Shown here piece after piece: positions 43,972 to 55,254 of a stretch of DNA of 64,000 nt (the stretch's first letter is position 1; each line of letters starts with the position of its first letter). The notes under the pieces are model-generated. The model was given only the letters and a program-made list of their open reading frames with translations. It was not told the origin of the DNA and searched no databases. The stretch covers positions 62,001 to 126,000 of the forward strand of contig QNQO01009171.1 of assembly GCA_003290165.1 (NCBI GenBank), in the 5' to 3' direction. Both the position numbers and the translations under genes were made by a program. The DNA comes from Berberis thunbergii. Its lineage: Eukaryota > Streptophyta > Magnoliopsida > Ranunculales > Berberidaceae.

Positions 43972-44449
43972 TGTCACGGATTAGCAATCCGTGAGACACT
44001 AGCTATCCAATTCACTAGTAAGCCTATGAGTAGTTACTTCAACGGGCACAAATATTAGCTTAAAAATGCACAATATCAATCTGTAGACAATATAACGATG
44101 CACAATAGTCAGCGAAAGCTTTAATTAACATTCAATAGATTACAATGGGGAGGAACGTTCGAAAGGACGTTGCTCAAGACTAGTTCGATGCTAACGATCG
44201 ATGGAAATACAAGTTTGAAGTTGAAAAACAATGCAAAGAAAACAATAAAAATGCTAGCGGTACAATCTTGCTCGACTATGCAATGGAGGCAACACGTCCT
44301 CACAGTCAATAGCTCAAACCTTCTCCCTATAATATAAATGTTAAGCATTTGGGCACTTTTCAAATGGAACATTGAGTTTTGAGACCATTAGAAAAGCCTT
44401 GAAAGGCCTCCGACGTTGATTTTCCTGACCAATAGTACTAGTCCTGACA
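43972..44449 (-). mobile_element. Solo LTR, 478 bp
   Basis: Read on plus it starts TGTCACGG and ends GTCCTGACA. It is flanked by the perfect 5-bp duplication CATTG (43967-43971 and 44450-44454). The empty site is preserved in block 1 at about 15808-15815. No internal DNA. Orientation is taken from the related element at 45135-46620. Confidence 0.88.
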
Positions 44450-45049
44450 CATTGCTTGCACCTAGCCCGAACCGGGTGTGGTAAGAAAATATTACCGGTA
44501 TGCTTGGTTGCACAGAAAAACAGATATGAAAATTGAAACCCTTTCTATGAAACCATAATCGAGGCTTCCCCTTGAATTTGGATTCCCATGAGCAGTGGAA
44601 CAATAGTCTTATGAAAAATCTATTTTATGTCACTAAATAAACAATCAAATAACAAAAATCTGCATAACAAGAAAAATAGGTAACCAAACAGACTTGTAGA
44701 GGAAAATGAGATCAAAGAAAACTTCGGCTTTGTACCATATCATGATAGCTTGATCTGAATGAATGATTTTTCTTAATTGTTGATCATCACATCACAACGA
44801 CATTTGACCTTTAACCTTCACTAAAAGTTCCAAACTCAATCTCTTCCATATGGTGAGCTTTACCATTCAAATTTATAGAAGGATATTAGTACATTATCTT
44901 TTTCTAAATTCAACAAGATCCTGAATATATAAATGTGAAACTGAAAAATATTTAATTAGACAATAACATTTTTTTAACCCCAATTCTAGCTGGCCTGGGA
45001 AAAATCAGCGAGGTTGCTGCTAGGGGGCAAAGTTACACTTTTGCCCCCA

Positions 45050-45134
45050 TCCATCGGAGCATTATTGATTAAAAAAAAGCAGAAAATAATTTTTGTGGCA
45101 CCTGTAATTTAGGGGCTATGTGCGGGTTACATTG
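45050..45134. repeat. Duplicated left flank of the solo LTR
   Basis: The text from catcggagcattattgatta to gcgggttacattg repeats 43887-43971, so the flank plus LTR was duplicated as a unit. Confidence 0.8.
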
Positions 45135-46620
45135 TGTCACGGACTAGCAATCCACGACACTAGCTATTCAATTCACTAGTAAGCCTATGAGTAGTTACTT
45201 CAACGGGCACAAATATTAGCTTGAAAATGCACAATATCAATCTGTAGACAATATAACGATGCACAATAGTCAGCGAAAGCTTTAATTAACATTCAATAGA
45301 TTACAATGGGGAGGAACGTTCGAAAGGACGTTGCTCAAGACTAGTTCGATGCTAACGATCGATGGAAATACAAGTTTGAAGTTGAAAAACAATGCAAAGA
45401 AAACAATAAAATGCTAGCGGTACAATCTGGCTCGACTATGCAATGGAGACAACGCGTCCTCACAGTCAAGAGCTTAAATATTCCCCCTATAATATAGATG
45501 CTAAGCATTTGGGCACTTTTCAAAAGGGAACATTGAGTTTTGAGACCATTAGGAAAGTCTTGAAAGGCCTCTGACGTTGATTTTCCTGACCAACGGTACT
45601 AGTCCTGACACTCTCCCACACTCAATTCGCTGACGCCCTCGCAGCGAACTTTTCCAAGCACTCTTCCAGCTTGGAGAGGTACGTCAACAGGTGCTCGACT
45701 AACTCCCAACTGATTTATGAGGGAGGCTCATCCTGCCACTTGACTATATACTTTCTATCCGGGTCTGTGTTGTTGATGAGGCGGTCAGCTAAGATTTCTT
45801 CCACTTCTCGATCTGACTTAGTAAGATGCTTAGGCAATGCTCGGGTAGATACATTTCTTGTGGGATCAGTGACATCGGCATAGTAGGACTTCAAGTTACT
45901 TGCATGGAAGACATGATGGGTGAAACGAAGCCAATGTGGTAACTTGACGCGATAGGAGACTTTGCCCACTTTTCTCAATAATCTGTACCGGTCCCTCATA
46001 CTTTCAAAACAGATTGTTGTGTGTTCTAGCTGTCCGTTTATATTTGTTGAACATGTCTAGCTTCACCAATACCAAGTCTCAGACTTCAAAAGGATCAATC
46101 TGTCGTTTCTTGTTGGCCCATTTCTTCATGTGACGGGAGGCTTTCTCAAGATAGACTCGAGCAACTTCAATGTTTTTCTGCCAGACTGTGACAAATTCAA
46201 GAGCTTTTGGGCTGGGTCTTTGGTATCCGGTAAGCACTGTATGTGGTGTCAATGGTTGCTGACCAGTGACTAACTAAAAGGGGCTGGAGTGAGTAGTTGA
46301 ACTCTTTTGTAAGTTGAAACAGAATTGTGCAACATCAAGTAGTCCCACCCAATTTTTTTTGATTTGCACTTACAAAATGACGAAGGTATTCTTCGAGCAT
46401 AAAGTTAAAGCGCTCATTCTGTCCGTCAGATTGGGGATGTTGGCTTGTCGACATATTAAGTTTGGATCCCAAGAGCTTGAACAACTTCTTCCAGAACTTT
46501 CCTGTGAAGCGAGCATCACGGTCGCTAACAATATTTTCGGACAGTCCCCAATACTTCACTACATGCTTGAGGAACAATTGCGTCGTATCTTTGACGGTGC
46601 AAGTCAGTCCGATCGGCACA
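45135..46620 (-). mobile_element. Chromovirus-type Ty3/gypsy remnant: integrase, chromodomain, 3' LTR
   Basis: On the minus strand: integrase text (46619-46335: WGLSENIVSDRDARFTGKFW, then HPQSDGQNERFN), a spacer, and the C-terminal region (45999-45715: VGKVSYRVKLPHWLRFTHHV... then a chromodomain-like REVEEILADRLI... YIVKWQDEPPS). A purine tract GTGTGGGAGAG directly precedes the LTR (45610-45135, TGTCAGGAC... CGTGACA). The LTR is the same family as 43972-44449. Everything 5' of integrase is missing. At about 46621 the sequence joins flank that matches 16245 in block 1. Confidence 0.83.
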
Positions 46621-46621
46621 A

Positions 46622-47179
46622 AGGTTACATTATCTTTTTTCTAAATATATAAATGTGAAACTGAAAAATATTTAATTAGACAATATCATTTTTTTTAAGA
46701 ATTCATCATCGCATATGTCATCAACCAACCTTAAAATCTGTCACGTGTCTTTCACGAGACAAGTTGATCTCTGAAGTCTGAAACGGTCCTGATCCAAATT
46801 AATAAACCCCACCAACATTTCATTCAAAAAAACGAGGGAACTTCTAACCAGCCTGGGTTTCAGCTGGGTTGCTGCCTAGACCCTCCTGGGCACGTGTGCT
46901 TGGGAGAGTCTTGGCCACGTGCACTTCATTTGGCTCCAAATTTTGGTAATACAAAGTTGAGAAAGGACGATTTTTCGTTTTTTGCTCTCATGGTTTAACA
47001 TTTGTTGCTTTATAATAGCCTCCTTATACAAGTTGATCTCTGAAGTCTGAAACCTGATCCAAATTATTAAACCCCACCAACATTTCATTCAAAAAAAGAG
47101 TTCCAAAAGCAAAGCAAAGCAAAGAAAGAAAAAAAAAAGTTGATTCCAAGTGAAGAAAGAGAGATTGTGTTTTGCAGAT
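46622..47179. other. 5' flank of epoxide hydrolase D
   Basis: It matches 16245-16555 upstream of copy A, including atggtt-free A-rich leader, but with an extra segment at about 46835-47035. That segment resembles 6990-7050. No gene. Confidence 0.5.
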
Positions 47180-47428
47180 ATGGATACAATTGAGCACAGA
47201 ACAGTTTCCATTAATGGCATAAACATGCATGTAGCAGAGAAGGGCCAAGGCCCAGTGGTTCTGTTCATCCATGGCTTCCCTGATCTATGGTATTCATGGA
47301 GGCACCAAATTCATGGCTCTCTCAGCCCTGGGGTACAGGGAAATTGCCCCGGACTTGTGCGACTATGGCGACACCGATGAACCGGCTTCGGTATCGAGTT
47401 ACACTTGTTTTCATATTGTTGGGGACTT
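47180..47428 (+). pseudogene. Epoxide hydrolase copy D, exon 1 only
   Basis: ATG at 47180 (MDTIEHRTVSINGINMHVAE) nearly identical to copy A, including HGFPDLWYSWRHQI. An extra base near 47311 (ATTCATGG versus ATTCTGG) shifts the frame. After ...TTGTTGGGGACTT the gene is cut by the T-run of a LINE. The rest of the gene is missing, not displaced: beyond the LINE the sequence resumes 3' of where the gene should end. Confidence 0.9.
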
Positions 47429-50400
47429 TTTTTTTTTTTTTTGGAAAGTGAGCAGGGTTATTTAAGATCCCCGAACTTGGAAAAAAGAAGGATGATCATT
47501 GTTACATTCTCAAGTAGCACTTGCCTATTCTATCCTCATACACTATCTTTTTCAGGTCCTCTGCGAAGGAACTTGGTATGATCTCCATGAACTCATTGTT
47601 ACGAAGTAAGTTAGCCAATCTGTCTGCTGCTCTGTTGGTTTCTCTATACGCGTGTTTAATTTTGTGGTCCTCTAAAGTACCCAACATGCTTTTAATTCTG
47701 TGTATAATGTGTCGAATGTCCCACGCGCCACTTCTGTTCTTAGTCAGCTATCCAAAAACTGTGGTTGAATCAGTGGTTACAACTAGTTTTCGCGATGTTG
47801 TATCGCTTAGCTAGCTTAATCCCAGCTTCAACGCCTTGGAGCTCATGTTTGAGTACTGAATGCCTTGTTGTAGATCCCGCACATCCAGCAATAACAACCC
47901 CTGCATCATTCCTTATTAAGGCACCATAACCACCATTATCTGCAGTCAGAGAGCCATCAGAGTTGCATTTACACCATCTGCTAGGAGGCTTTTCCCATTG
48001 ACATGTTATAGAAAGCTTGATATTATATGAGACATCCATGTTCCATCGATCGAATAATTCTCTGTTCTGATTGTTGTCGTCTGCAGTTAGTACCTCGTGG
48101 CCAAGCTTGAGCCGAATGTCATTGTGGATCTAATTGACAAGTTGGAATCCTGTGCAAGATTTCTGGTTGTATATACAATTGTTCCTTTCCCTCCACAGGT
48201 TGTAGATGACTACATTGAGTACTAATTTTTTGAGCTAGACAGCAAGGCTGCTTCCTCGAAAATGTTGAGTGCACCATCTTAGTTCATCTTCCCAGCTTGT
48301 GATTTGTCTCGTGTAACATAATTTGCTAAGCATACTTTTCCAGACATAATTTGAGTAACTGCATGCGAAGAAAGATGATCCAGAGTCTCATGGTTTCTAT
48401 TGCACAAGGTGCAGGTGTCATCTTGGGTTAGACCCCATTTCATTAGCTTGTTCAAGGATTTTAGTGCGCCATGAACCAGAAGCCATGTAATAAAGTTGTG
48501 TCTAGGAATGTTGTTTTCGAACTAGACCAATGATGCCCATTCTACTCGAGGACGATGCTTCCTAATCGCTTCATAGGTAGATTTTAACTTGAAGGACCCA
48601 TCATTACTAACAGTCCATACAACTTGATCACTCCTAGTGTCATCAATCTCCACAGCTCCTAGCTGGCTAGTAATATCAGTGATACTCGTCGCTACACTAT
48701 GTGGAATGTTCCAATCATTGTCCCTGATTATGGTTGAGACTTTGGCATTCTTATGCAGTGTAGAGTCATAGAGGTGTTCCTGTGGAAATGCATCAATCAG
48801 GATCCCTTGCAGATGCCAGGGATCCTTCCAGAATAATGTCCCTTCGCCATTCCCTATAGAGTGGAGAGCTAGGTGTGATGCTTTCTCTCTATTTTCCAGT
48901 ATACGTCTCCAACATATACCAGAAGCCATGGAGAGCTAGGTGTGGAGAGCTAGCTTGTTCAAGGATTTTAGTGCGCCATGAACCAGAAGCCATGTAATAA
49001 AGTTGTGTCTAGGAATGTTGTTTTCGAACTAGACCAATGATGCCCATTCTACTCGAGGACGATGCTTCCTAATCGCTTCATAGGTAGATTTTAACTTGAA
49101 GGACCCATCATTACTAACAGTCCATACAACTTGATCACTCCTAGTGTCATCAATCTCCACAGCTCCTAGCTGGCTAGTAATATCAGTGATACTCGTCGCT
49201 ACACTATGTGGAATGTTCCAATCATTGTCCCTGATTATGGTTGAGACTTTGGCATTCTTATGCAGTGTAGAGTCATAGAGGTGTTCCTGTGGAAATGCAT
49301 CAATCAGGATCCCTTGCAGATGCCAGGGATCCTTCCAGAATAATGTCCCTTCGCCATTCCCTATAGAGTGGAGAGCTAGGTGTGATGCTTTCTCTCTATT
49401 TTCCAGTATACGTCTCCAACACCATGAGGCTTCCTTCGGCACTCCCATGAGCCAAAAGTCCCTTTGTTTGATCAAATGTTTTGTAACCCACTGCACCCAG
49501 ATAGAGTTCCTTTTCGAGACTATGCTCCATATGTGTTTCATACAAGACGCCTCATTCCCCACTCGAATATCTCTTATGCTTAGGCCTCCTTCACTATAGG
49601 GCAGACATATTGTCTCCCAGCTAACCATCGCCTTCTTGGTATTGACATCACTACCTGACCACAGAAAGTTTCTAATCACCACATTGATGCTATCCAGTGT
49701 CTGTTTCGGTAGCCCGTAGCAAGTTGTCCAGTAAAGATGCAAAGAGGACAGAATGGACTTTATAAGGACAAGTCTACCAGCATAACTTAGGAAATTATTT
49801 TTCCACGAATTGATACGTTTCCTGATCTTTTCTATTATAGGTGCGCATTGTGAATGTGATAGAGTGGAAGACGCCATTGGGAGGCCGAGATATTTCACTG
49901 GAAGACTGCCAGCCGAGAAGTGAAGTTGTTCTTTGATTCAGGTTTGTTCCTGGCCTGGAACCCCGGCACAGAAAAGTTGGCTCTTGTCACAGTTGACTGC
50001 CAGTCCTGTACAGGCTTTAAATAAAGACAGAGTTTCAGAGAGAGCCTGTGCTGAGTGGTAGTTCCCATGAAAGAATGCAATCAGATCATCCACGAAGCAT
50101 GAGTGAGTAATGACAGGGTCTTTGCACCTATGGTGAAGTTGATATCGGCCAGCCTGCACTTGCTTATTGAGCAGGACATGTAGTATTTCCATAACCATGA
50201 CAAATAAGTACAGGGACATCGGGCACCCTTGGCGGATACCCCTCGTTGCTTTGATATATCCTTTTGGCGACCCATTGATGCAAATCGAAAATTTGGGTGT
50301 GGAGATACACTCCTGCAGCCACCCAATAAACTGAGATGGAAACCCAAGCTTGCCCAGTAGGTGCGTTATAGCCTCCCATCTGACCATGTCATACGCTTTC

Positions 50401-50510
50401 CGTAGATCAATCTTCGCCGCACACCTAGGAGGGCCCGTATCGTGATGATAGTTTCAGACAAGCTCATGAGTAAGCATGATGTTATCTTGGATGAATCTAC
50501 TTTGAATGAA
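47429..50510 (-). mobile_element. 5'-truncated L1-type LINE
   Basis: The poly(A) tail is the T-run at 47427-47442. On minus, from 50510 down, it starts inside reverse transcriptase: RFIQDNIMLTHEL, CAAKIDLRKAYDMVRWEAI, GIRQGCPMSLYLF, then FVDDLIAF (catalytic FxDD). The thumb/connection follows (LGLPMASSTLSHSQC...), then a zf-RVT-like CTLCNRNHETLDH (about 48400) and a C-terminal RNase H domain (47770-48039: SRWCKCNSDGSLTADNGGYG). The endonuclease domain and ORF1 are absent because of 5' truncation. Frameshifts and stops occur near 49920, 48520 and elsewhere. Confidence 0.88.
48445..49421. repeat. 507-bp tandem duplication inside the LINE
   Basis: The text beginning agcttgttcaaggattttag at 48445 recurs at 48952 and stays nearly identical to 48914/49421. 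A 37-bp linker (including gagagctaggtgtggagagc) sits between. It duplicates about 135 codons of the region after reverse transcriptase. Confidence 0.93.
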
Positions 50511-50747
50511 TGAATTGTTTGGTTGAAATGCTTAATAATCAGACAAGCGGTTTCTCTAAATCTTCTTATTCACGATAAAATTAGGACATAATAAAACACC
50601 CTAAAAAGTAGCAATTAGCACTATAGCATGAGTCGAGACACGTTCGAAACGAGTAAACAGGGTGTTACAATTGCAAACTTCTTGATTCAGAGGCTATTCA
50701 CTGAAAACGGATTGCATTTTGCAAATGCTCAAATAATAATGACCAGA

Positions 50748-51963
50748 TCAATAGTTCTTGATGAAATCGTAAATATGCTTGCTAATTTCGTCAGCCTTTT
50801 CCTGGTTGATGAAGTGAGCAACTCCTTCCATTACAACCACTTCCTGCAGGAACGGCACATCCTTCTTAAATCCACCACCATGAATGTATTCTTTTGCGCC
50901 TGGAATATTATAGACCAGATCCAGGTCCCCGACGATGAATTTTGTTGGTACATTCACCTTTGCCCCAGTCCATGCTGCAGTGAGCTCCCATGTTCTGTCA
51001 AAACAAAGAAAGCGAAATCCCAGGCTTAGACAAATGAAGCTATGAAACCAAAACCAAGTAGAATAGATATGACATTGCAATAAACTGACAAATCTCTAGC
51101 TCGATAATAGTTCACTCCTCCAGTGAATCCTTTTTGTTTGAATTTGCTCGCATAATAATCAATGTCTTCCTTAGACAACCAAGAAGGCAAGGTAATAGGA
51201 TCAGATGAATATAGAGTCGCCGTTCCTCCTTTAGGTAGCAGGATCGGACCTGGATCCGTAGTGTCAGGAAGTTTTTCATCAGCGTTTTAACATCAACTTG
51301 AGCAAACTCTGCTTCAATTTCTCCAGGCTCCTAAGATATCAGAATTAGTAAAACCAGTTATATCTACTCTAGTTTTCCAGGTTTGGTGTCTAAATTCTTA
51401 AAATTCATCATGACAACAACCTGGAATCGAACCATGTAGTGGTCATCACCAAAGAGGTATCGAAAACCATCAATAGGCTTCACCGATGGATTACGTGCAA
51501 GAAAATGGACACTGAGATTCACCAAAGCCTTAACTCGTTCAGGCCTAAACAAAGAAAGATGCCAAGCTACTATTGCACCCCAATCATGCCCCACGACAAA
51601 CACCTGCCAAAGCATTCCACACCGATCAATCAAAACCAACAAATTCATACTAACTAAGAAGAATTCAGTATCATTTTTTACCTGATCTAGATCGAGGGAG
51701 TCAAGGAGAGCGGTTACATCCCCAACAAGATGAAGAATGGTGTAGCTATTGATGGCAGGTGGTGCATCAGTGTCACCATATCCACGGAGATCAGGTGCTA
51801 TTGCTCTGTAACCCCATGAAGCGAGTGAGAGTATTTGGTGCCGCCATGAGTACCAAAGCTCAGGGAAGCCATGAAGGAGAAGCACCACTGGGCCTTCACC
51901 CTTCTCCGCTATGTGAATGTTTATACCATTCACAGCTACTATTTTATGATCAATTCCCTCCAT
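50748..51963 (-). pseudogene. Epoxide hydrolase copy B', single frameshift
   Basis: Four exons at 51682-51963 (282 nt), 51421-51603 (183), 51090-51330 (241) and 50748-50994 (247). The start is ATG 51963 (MEGIDHKIVAVNGIN). HGFPELWYSW, VVGHDWGA with the nucleophile Asp, GDDHYMVRF, VGDLDLVY and EGVAHFI are all present. The one defect visible is in exon 3, 241 nt instead of 242: CTACGGATCC here against CTACGGGATCC in copy B, a lost G at about 51255 that shifts the frame after FLTLR. If this were an assembly error the gene would be intact. Otherwise it is a very young pseudogene. Upstream sequence to about 52080 probably holds its promoter. Confidence 0.82.
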
Positions 51964-52662
51964 CACTAGTTCACTCACTCTCTGCAATTCATTACAAGGT
52001 TGTATATAATGAACTCATTGAACTGCAAGAAATCAAACTCCTAATTATTTTTATGTTTGATTTGCCTCGGTTTCGTCAGTAAATCTGAAAGAATTTGTTC
52101 TATTCAAAGAGCATCTGTACGACAAATTTTGTTTTTTGATTCGTTTTCTTGTTGTGTAGTAGATGTTCTTGGAATGTAATTAGAGTATTATTTTTTAGTT
52201 GGGAGCAATTAAACAATCGAAATGAGATGCTCCAGAGAGTGACATGAGGAGAATGCTTTAATAGTGTCGAATTGGAGGAGCAAGTTGTTGGTCACATCAA
52301 CCTTATTTCAGACTTGTGAGGTGCGCTTCCGGTTTTTTTCAACAAGTGCAAATGTAACATGTTTTGCTGGTCTTGCCCGGAGTTTAACAGTTTCAGCTTT
52401 TAGAGTAAATGGTGAAAATAAGCCACTGATCAAGGTGAAGATAAAACTGTGAGATTGGATAAATCCTGACAGGAAATACTTGGATAATGCAATGGAATCA
52501 CGTCGAGACACATTTGAAACGAATAAACCACACAAAGGGCTAGTCCAAACAGGGTGACTATATTGTAGTCTTGTTTCAGACACAAATCTCTTAAGAACGA
52601 ACAACGGCTCACAAATGCTTGAATACTTGATATGAAGCTGCTTTCTGAGACACACGAGCAGA

Positions 52663-53827
52663 TCAAAAGTTCTTGATGAAATCATAGAGATGCTTGCTAA
52701 CTTCCTCTGCCTTTTCCTGGTTGATGAAGTGTATGTATTCCTTCACGCCTGGAATATGATAAACAAACCAGATCGATGTCTCCAACAATGTACTTTGTTG
52801 GTACGTTTACTTTTGCCCCAGTCCATGGTGCAGTGAGCTCCCATGTTCTGAAAAAAACAAAGAAAATCAAATGGAATAGATCAAACTTTGTAGTTCACTT
52901 ACAGGTCTAAAGCATGATAATAGTTGAATCCTCCAGTGAAGCCTCTCTTTTGAAATTTGCTGGCGTAATAATCAACATCTTGCTCAGTTAACCAAGAAGG
53001 TAGAGTAATAGGATCGGAAGAATCTACAATCCCCATTCCTTTTGGTAACAGGAGCGGACTTGGATCATGCATAGTCAGAAACCTTGTCATCAGCGTTTTA
53101 CAATCAACTTGAGCAAACTCTGCTTCCATTTCTCCGGGCTCCTAAATATCAGAATTAGCAAACCTTGTCAAATGGATGCCATAACCAGTTAGATCCTAAT
53201 ATCCTATGGTCTCTGAATATTCATTGTTAAGGCTTTAGTGCCCAGATACTAAAGATTCATCTAAACAATATACCTGGAACCGAACGACATAGTGGTCCTC
53301 ACCAAACATTACTCGGAAACCATCAATAGTCTTAATTGATGGATGCCGTCCGAAAAAATGGACACTGAGACTCACCAAAGCCTTAACGCGGTCAGGCCTA
53401 AAAACGCAAAGCTGCCATGCTATCATTCCACCCCAATCGTGCCCTACCACAAAGACCTGTAACAGCATATAACATATATGATCACTATACTAATCAATCC
53501 AAACCAACAGTTTGAACAAAAGAAGAATTGGGTATTGTGTTTTACCTCATCTAGACCAAGGGAATCAATAAGGGCGACAATATCACCGACAAGATGATGA
53601 ATTGAGTAGCTAGTTATGTCAGGTGGTGTATCAGTGTCACCATATCCACGTAGGTCAGGAGCTATTGCTCGGTAACCCCATGAAGCAAGTGAGACTATTT
53701 GGTGCCTCCATGAATACCATAGATCAGGGAAGCCATGAAGGAGAAGCACGACAGGCCCTTCACCCTTCTCTGCTATGTGCATATTTATGCCATTCACAGC
53801 TACTGTTTTATGATTAATTCCCTCCAT
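52663..53827 (-). pseudogene. Epoxide hydrolase copy C', last exon shortened
   Basis: Exons 53546-53827 (282 nt), 53274-53456 (183), 52903-53141 (239, in frame) and 52663-52847 (185). The start is ATG 53827 (MEGINHKTVAVNGIN). Exons 1-3 are clean, with HGFPDLWYSW and VVGHDWGGM. Exon 4 should be about 247 nt: an internal deletion joins GATGAAGTG to TATGTATTCC (plus-strand text near 52730), removing the catalytic His segment (EGVAHF in relatives). With a 4-bp insertion near 52763 the net loss of 62 nt also shifts the frame. Hydrolase activity is therefore lost. Counterpart of copy C. Confidence 0.86.
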
Positions 53828-53983
53828 CACTAATTCCCTCACTCTTTACAATTCAGTACAAGCTACTAAGCTAGTATATATAATGTACTTATTGAAATGC
53901 AGGATCTAAAATTCATGCATTATTATACTACAGATTAAAAAAAAACTGCTTGAAATGAGGCGAAAACAAAAGGTTGTTTTCCA

Positions 53984-55109
53984 GGAGTGGTACGTCCTTG
54001 AATCCACCGCCGTGTATGTATTCCCGCATGCCTGGAATATTATAGACCAGGTCCTGGTCTCCAACAATGAACTTTGTTGGCACCTTCACTTGTGCCCCAG
54101 TCCATGGTGCTGTGAGTTCCCATGTTCTGCAGAAAACAAAGAAAATGAACACCATGGACAAATGAAACTATGAAATGAAATCAAGTGGAAACCGAATAAG
54201 AAGAAACTCTGCAATATACGTACAAGTTCAAAGCTCGATAATAGTCCACTGGTCCAGTGAAGCCTTTTTGTTCAAATTTGCTTGCGAAATAACTAATATC
54301 TTCCTCAGACAACCAAGATGGCAAGGTAATAGGATCTGATGAATATAGAAACCCTGATCCTTTGGGTAAGAACAGCGCACCAGGACCACGCAGGGTCAGA
54401 AATTTTTTCATCAGTGTTTTCACATCAAGTCGAGCAAACTCTGCTTCAATTTCTCCGGGCTCCTAAAATATCAAACCTTGTCAATTTGAAAAGGTTGTAC
54501 CTTGTCAACTTTTACTCTTTATTTTTTGTGATTAAATACTTAAGACCATCACAACAATTTACCTGAAATCGAACGATATAATGATCATCACCAAAAAGAG
54601 CATGAAAAATTCAACTGTCTTCACCAATGGATCGCGTCTTAAAAAATGGACACTCAGATTCACCAAAGCCTTAACACGATCCGGCCTAAACAAACAGAGG
54701 TTCCAAGCTATTATTGCACCCCAATCATGGCCAACGACAAACACCTGTCAGAGAAAATAAAATCATCAGTATACTACTTTAATCAATCAAACCCAATGAA
54801 TTCGAAGAAAGGAGCATTGCTTTTTACCTGATCTAGGCCAAGGGAGTCAATGAGGGCAATCAGGTCCCCTACAAGATGATGAATGGTGTAGTTCTGGAAG
54901 GAAGGTGGTACATCAGTATCACCGTATCCACGGAGATCAGGAGCTATTGCTCGGTAACCCCACGAAGCAAGTGAGTGTATTTGGTGCCTCCATGAGTACC
55001 AAAGCTCAGGGAAGCCATGAAGTAGAAGCACCACAGGGCCTTCACCCTTCTCTGCTATGTGCATGTTTATGCCATTCACAGCTACTGTTTTATGATTAAT
55101 TCCCTCCAT
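53984..55109 (-). pseudogene. Epoxide hydrolase copy E', chimeric and truncated
   Basis: Exons 54828-55109 (282 nt), 54563-54744 (182, one base short), 54224-54462 (239) and a cut exon 4 from 54126 to about 53984. The body matches copy E (for example DVPPSFQNYTIHHLVGDLIA), but the first codons (MEGINHKTVAVNGIN) and the whole 5' flank match copy C', so the gene is a recombinant with a junction inside exon 1. The missing base near 54607 changes KTVEGLHALF to KTVEFFMLFL. The 3' end, including the catalytic His and stop, is replaced by sequence belonging to the C' upstream flank (actgcttgaaatgaggcgaa). Confidence 0.86.
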
Positions 55110-55254
55110 CACTAATTCCCTCACTCTTTACAATTCAGTACAAGCTACTAAGCTAGTTTATATAATGTACTTATTGAAATGCAGGATCTAAAATTCATGC
55201 ATTAATATTTGTTTGAAAGGAATCTGTTCTATTCAATAGAGCATCTATACTACA

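Larger units (their letters stand above)
43155..53940. repeat. Segmental duplication block 2
   Basis: TRIM copies, then flank, then epoxide hydrolases D, B' and C', the same order as block 1 (14650-23460). Later changes unique to this copy include a solo LTR, a gypsy remnant, a LINE replacing most of D, and the junction to E'. Confidence 0.8.
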
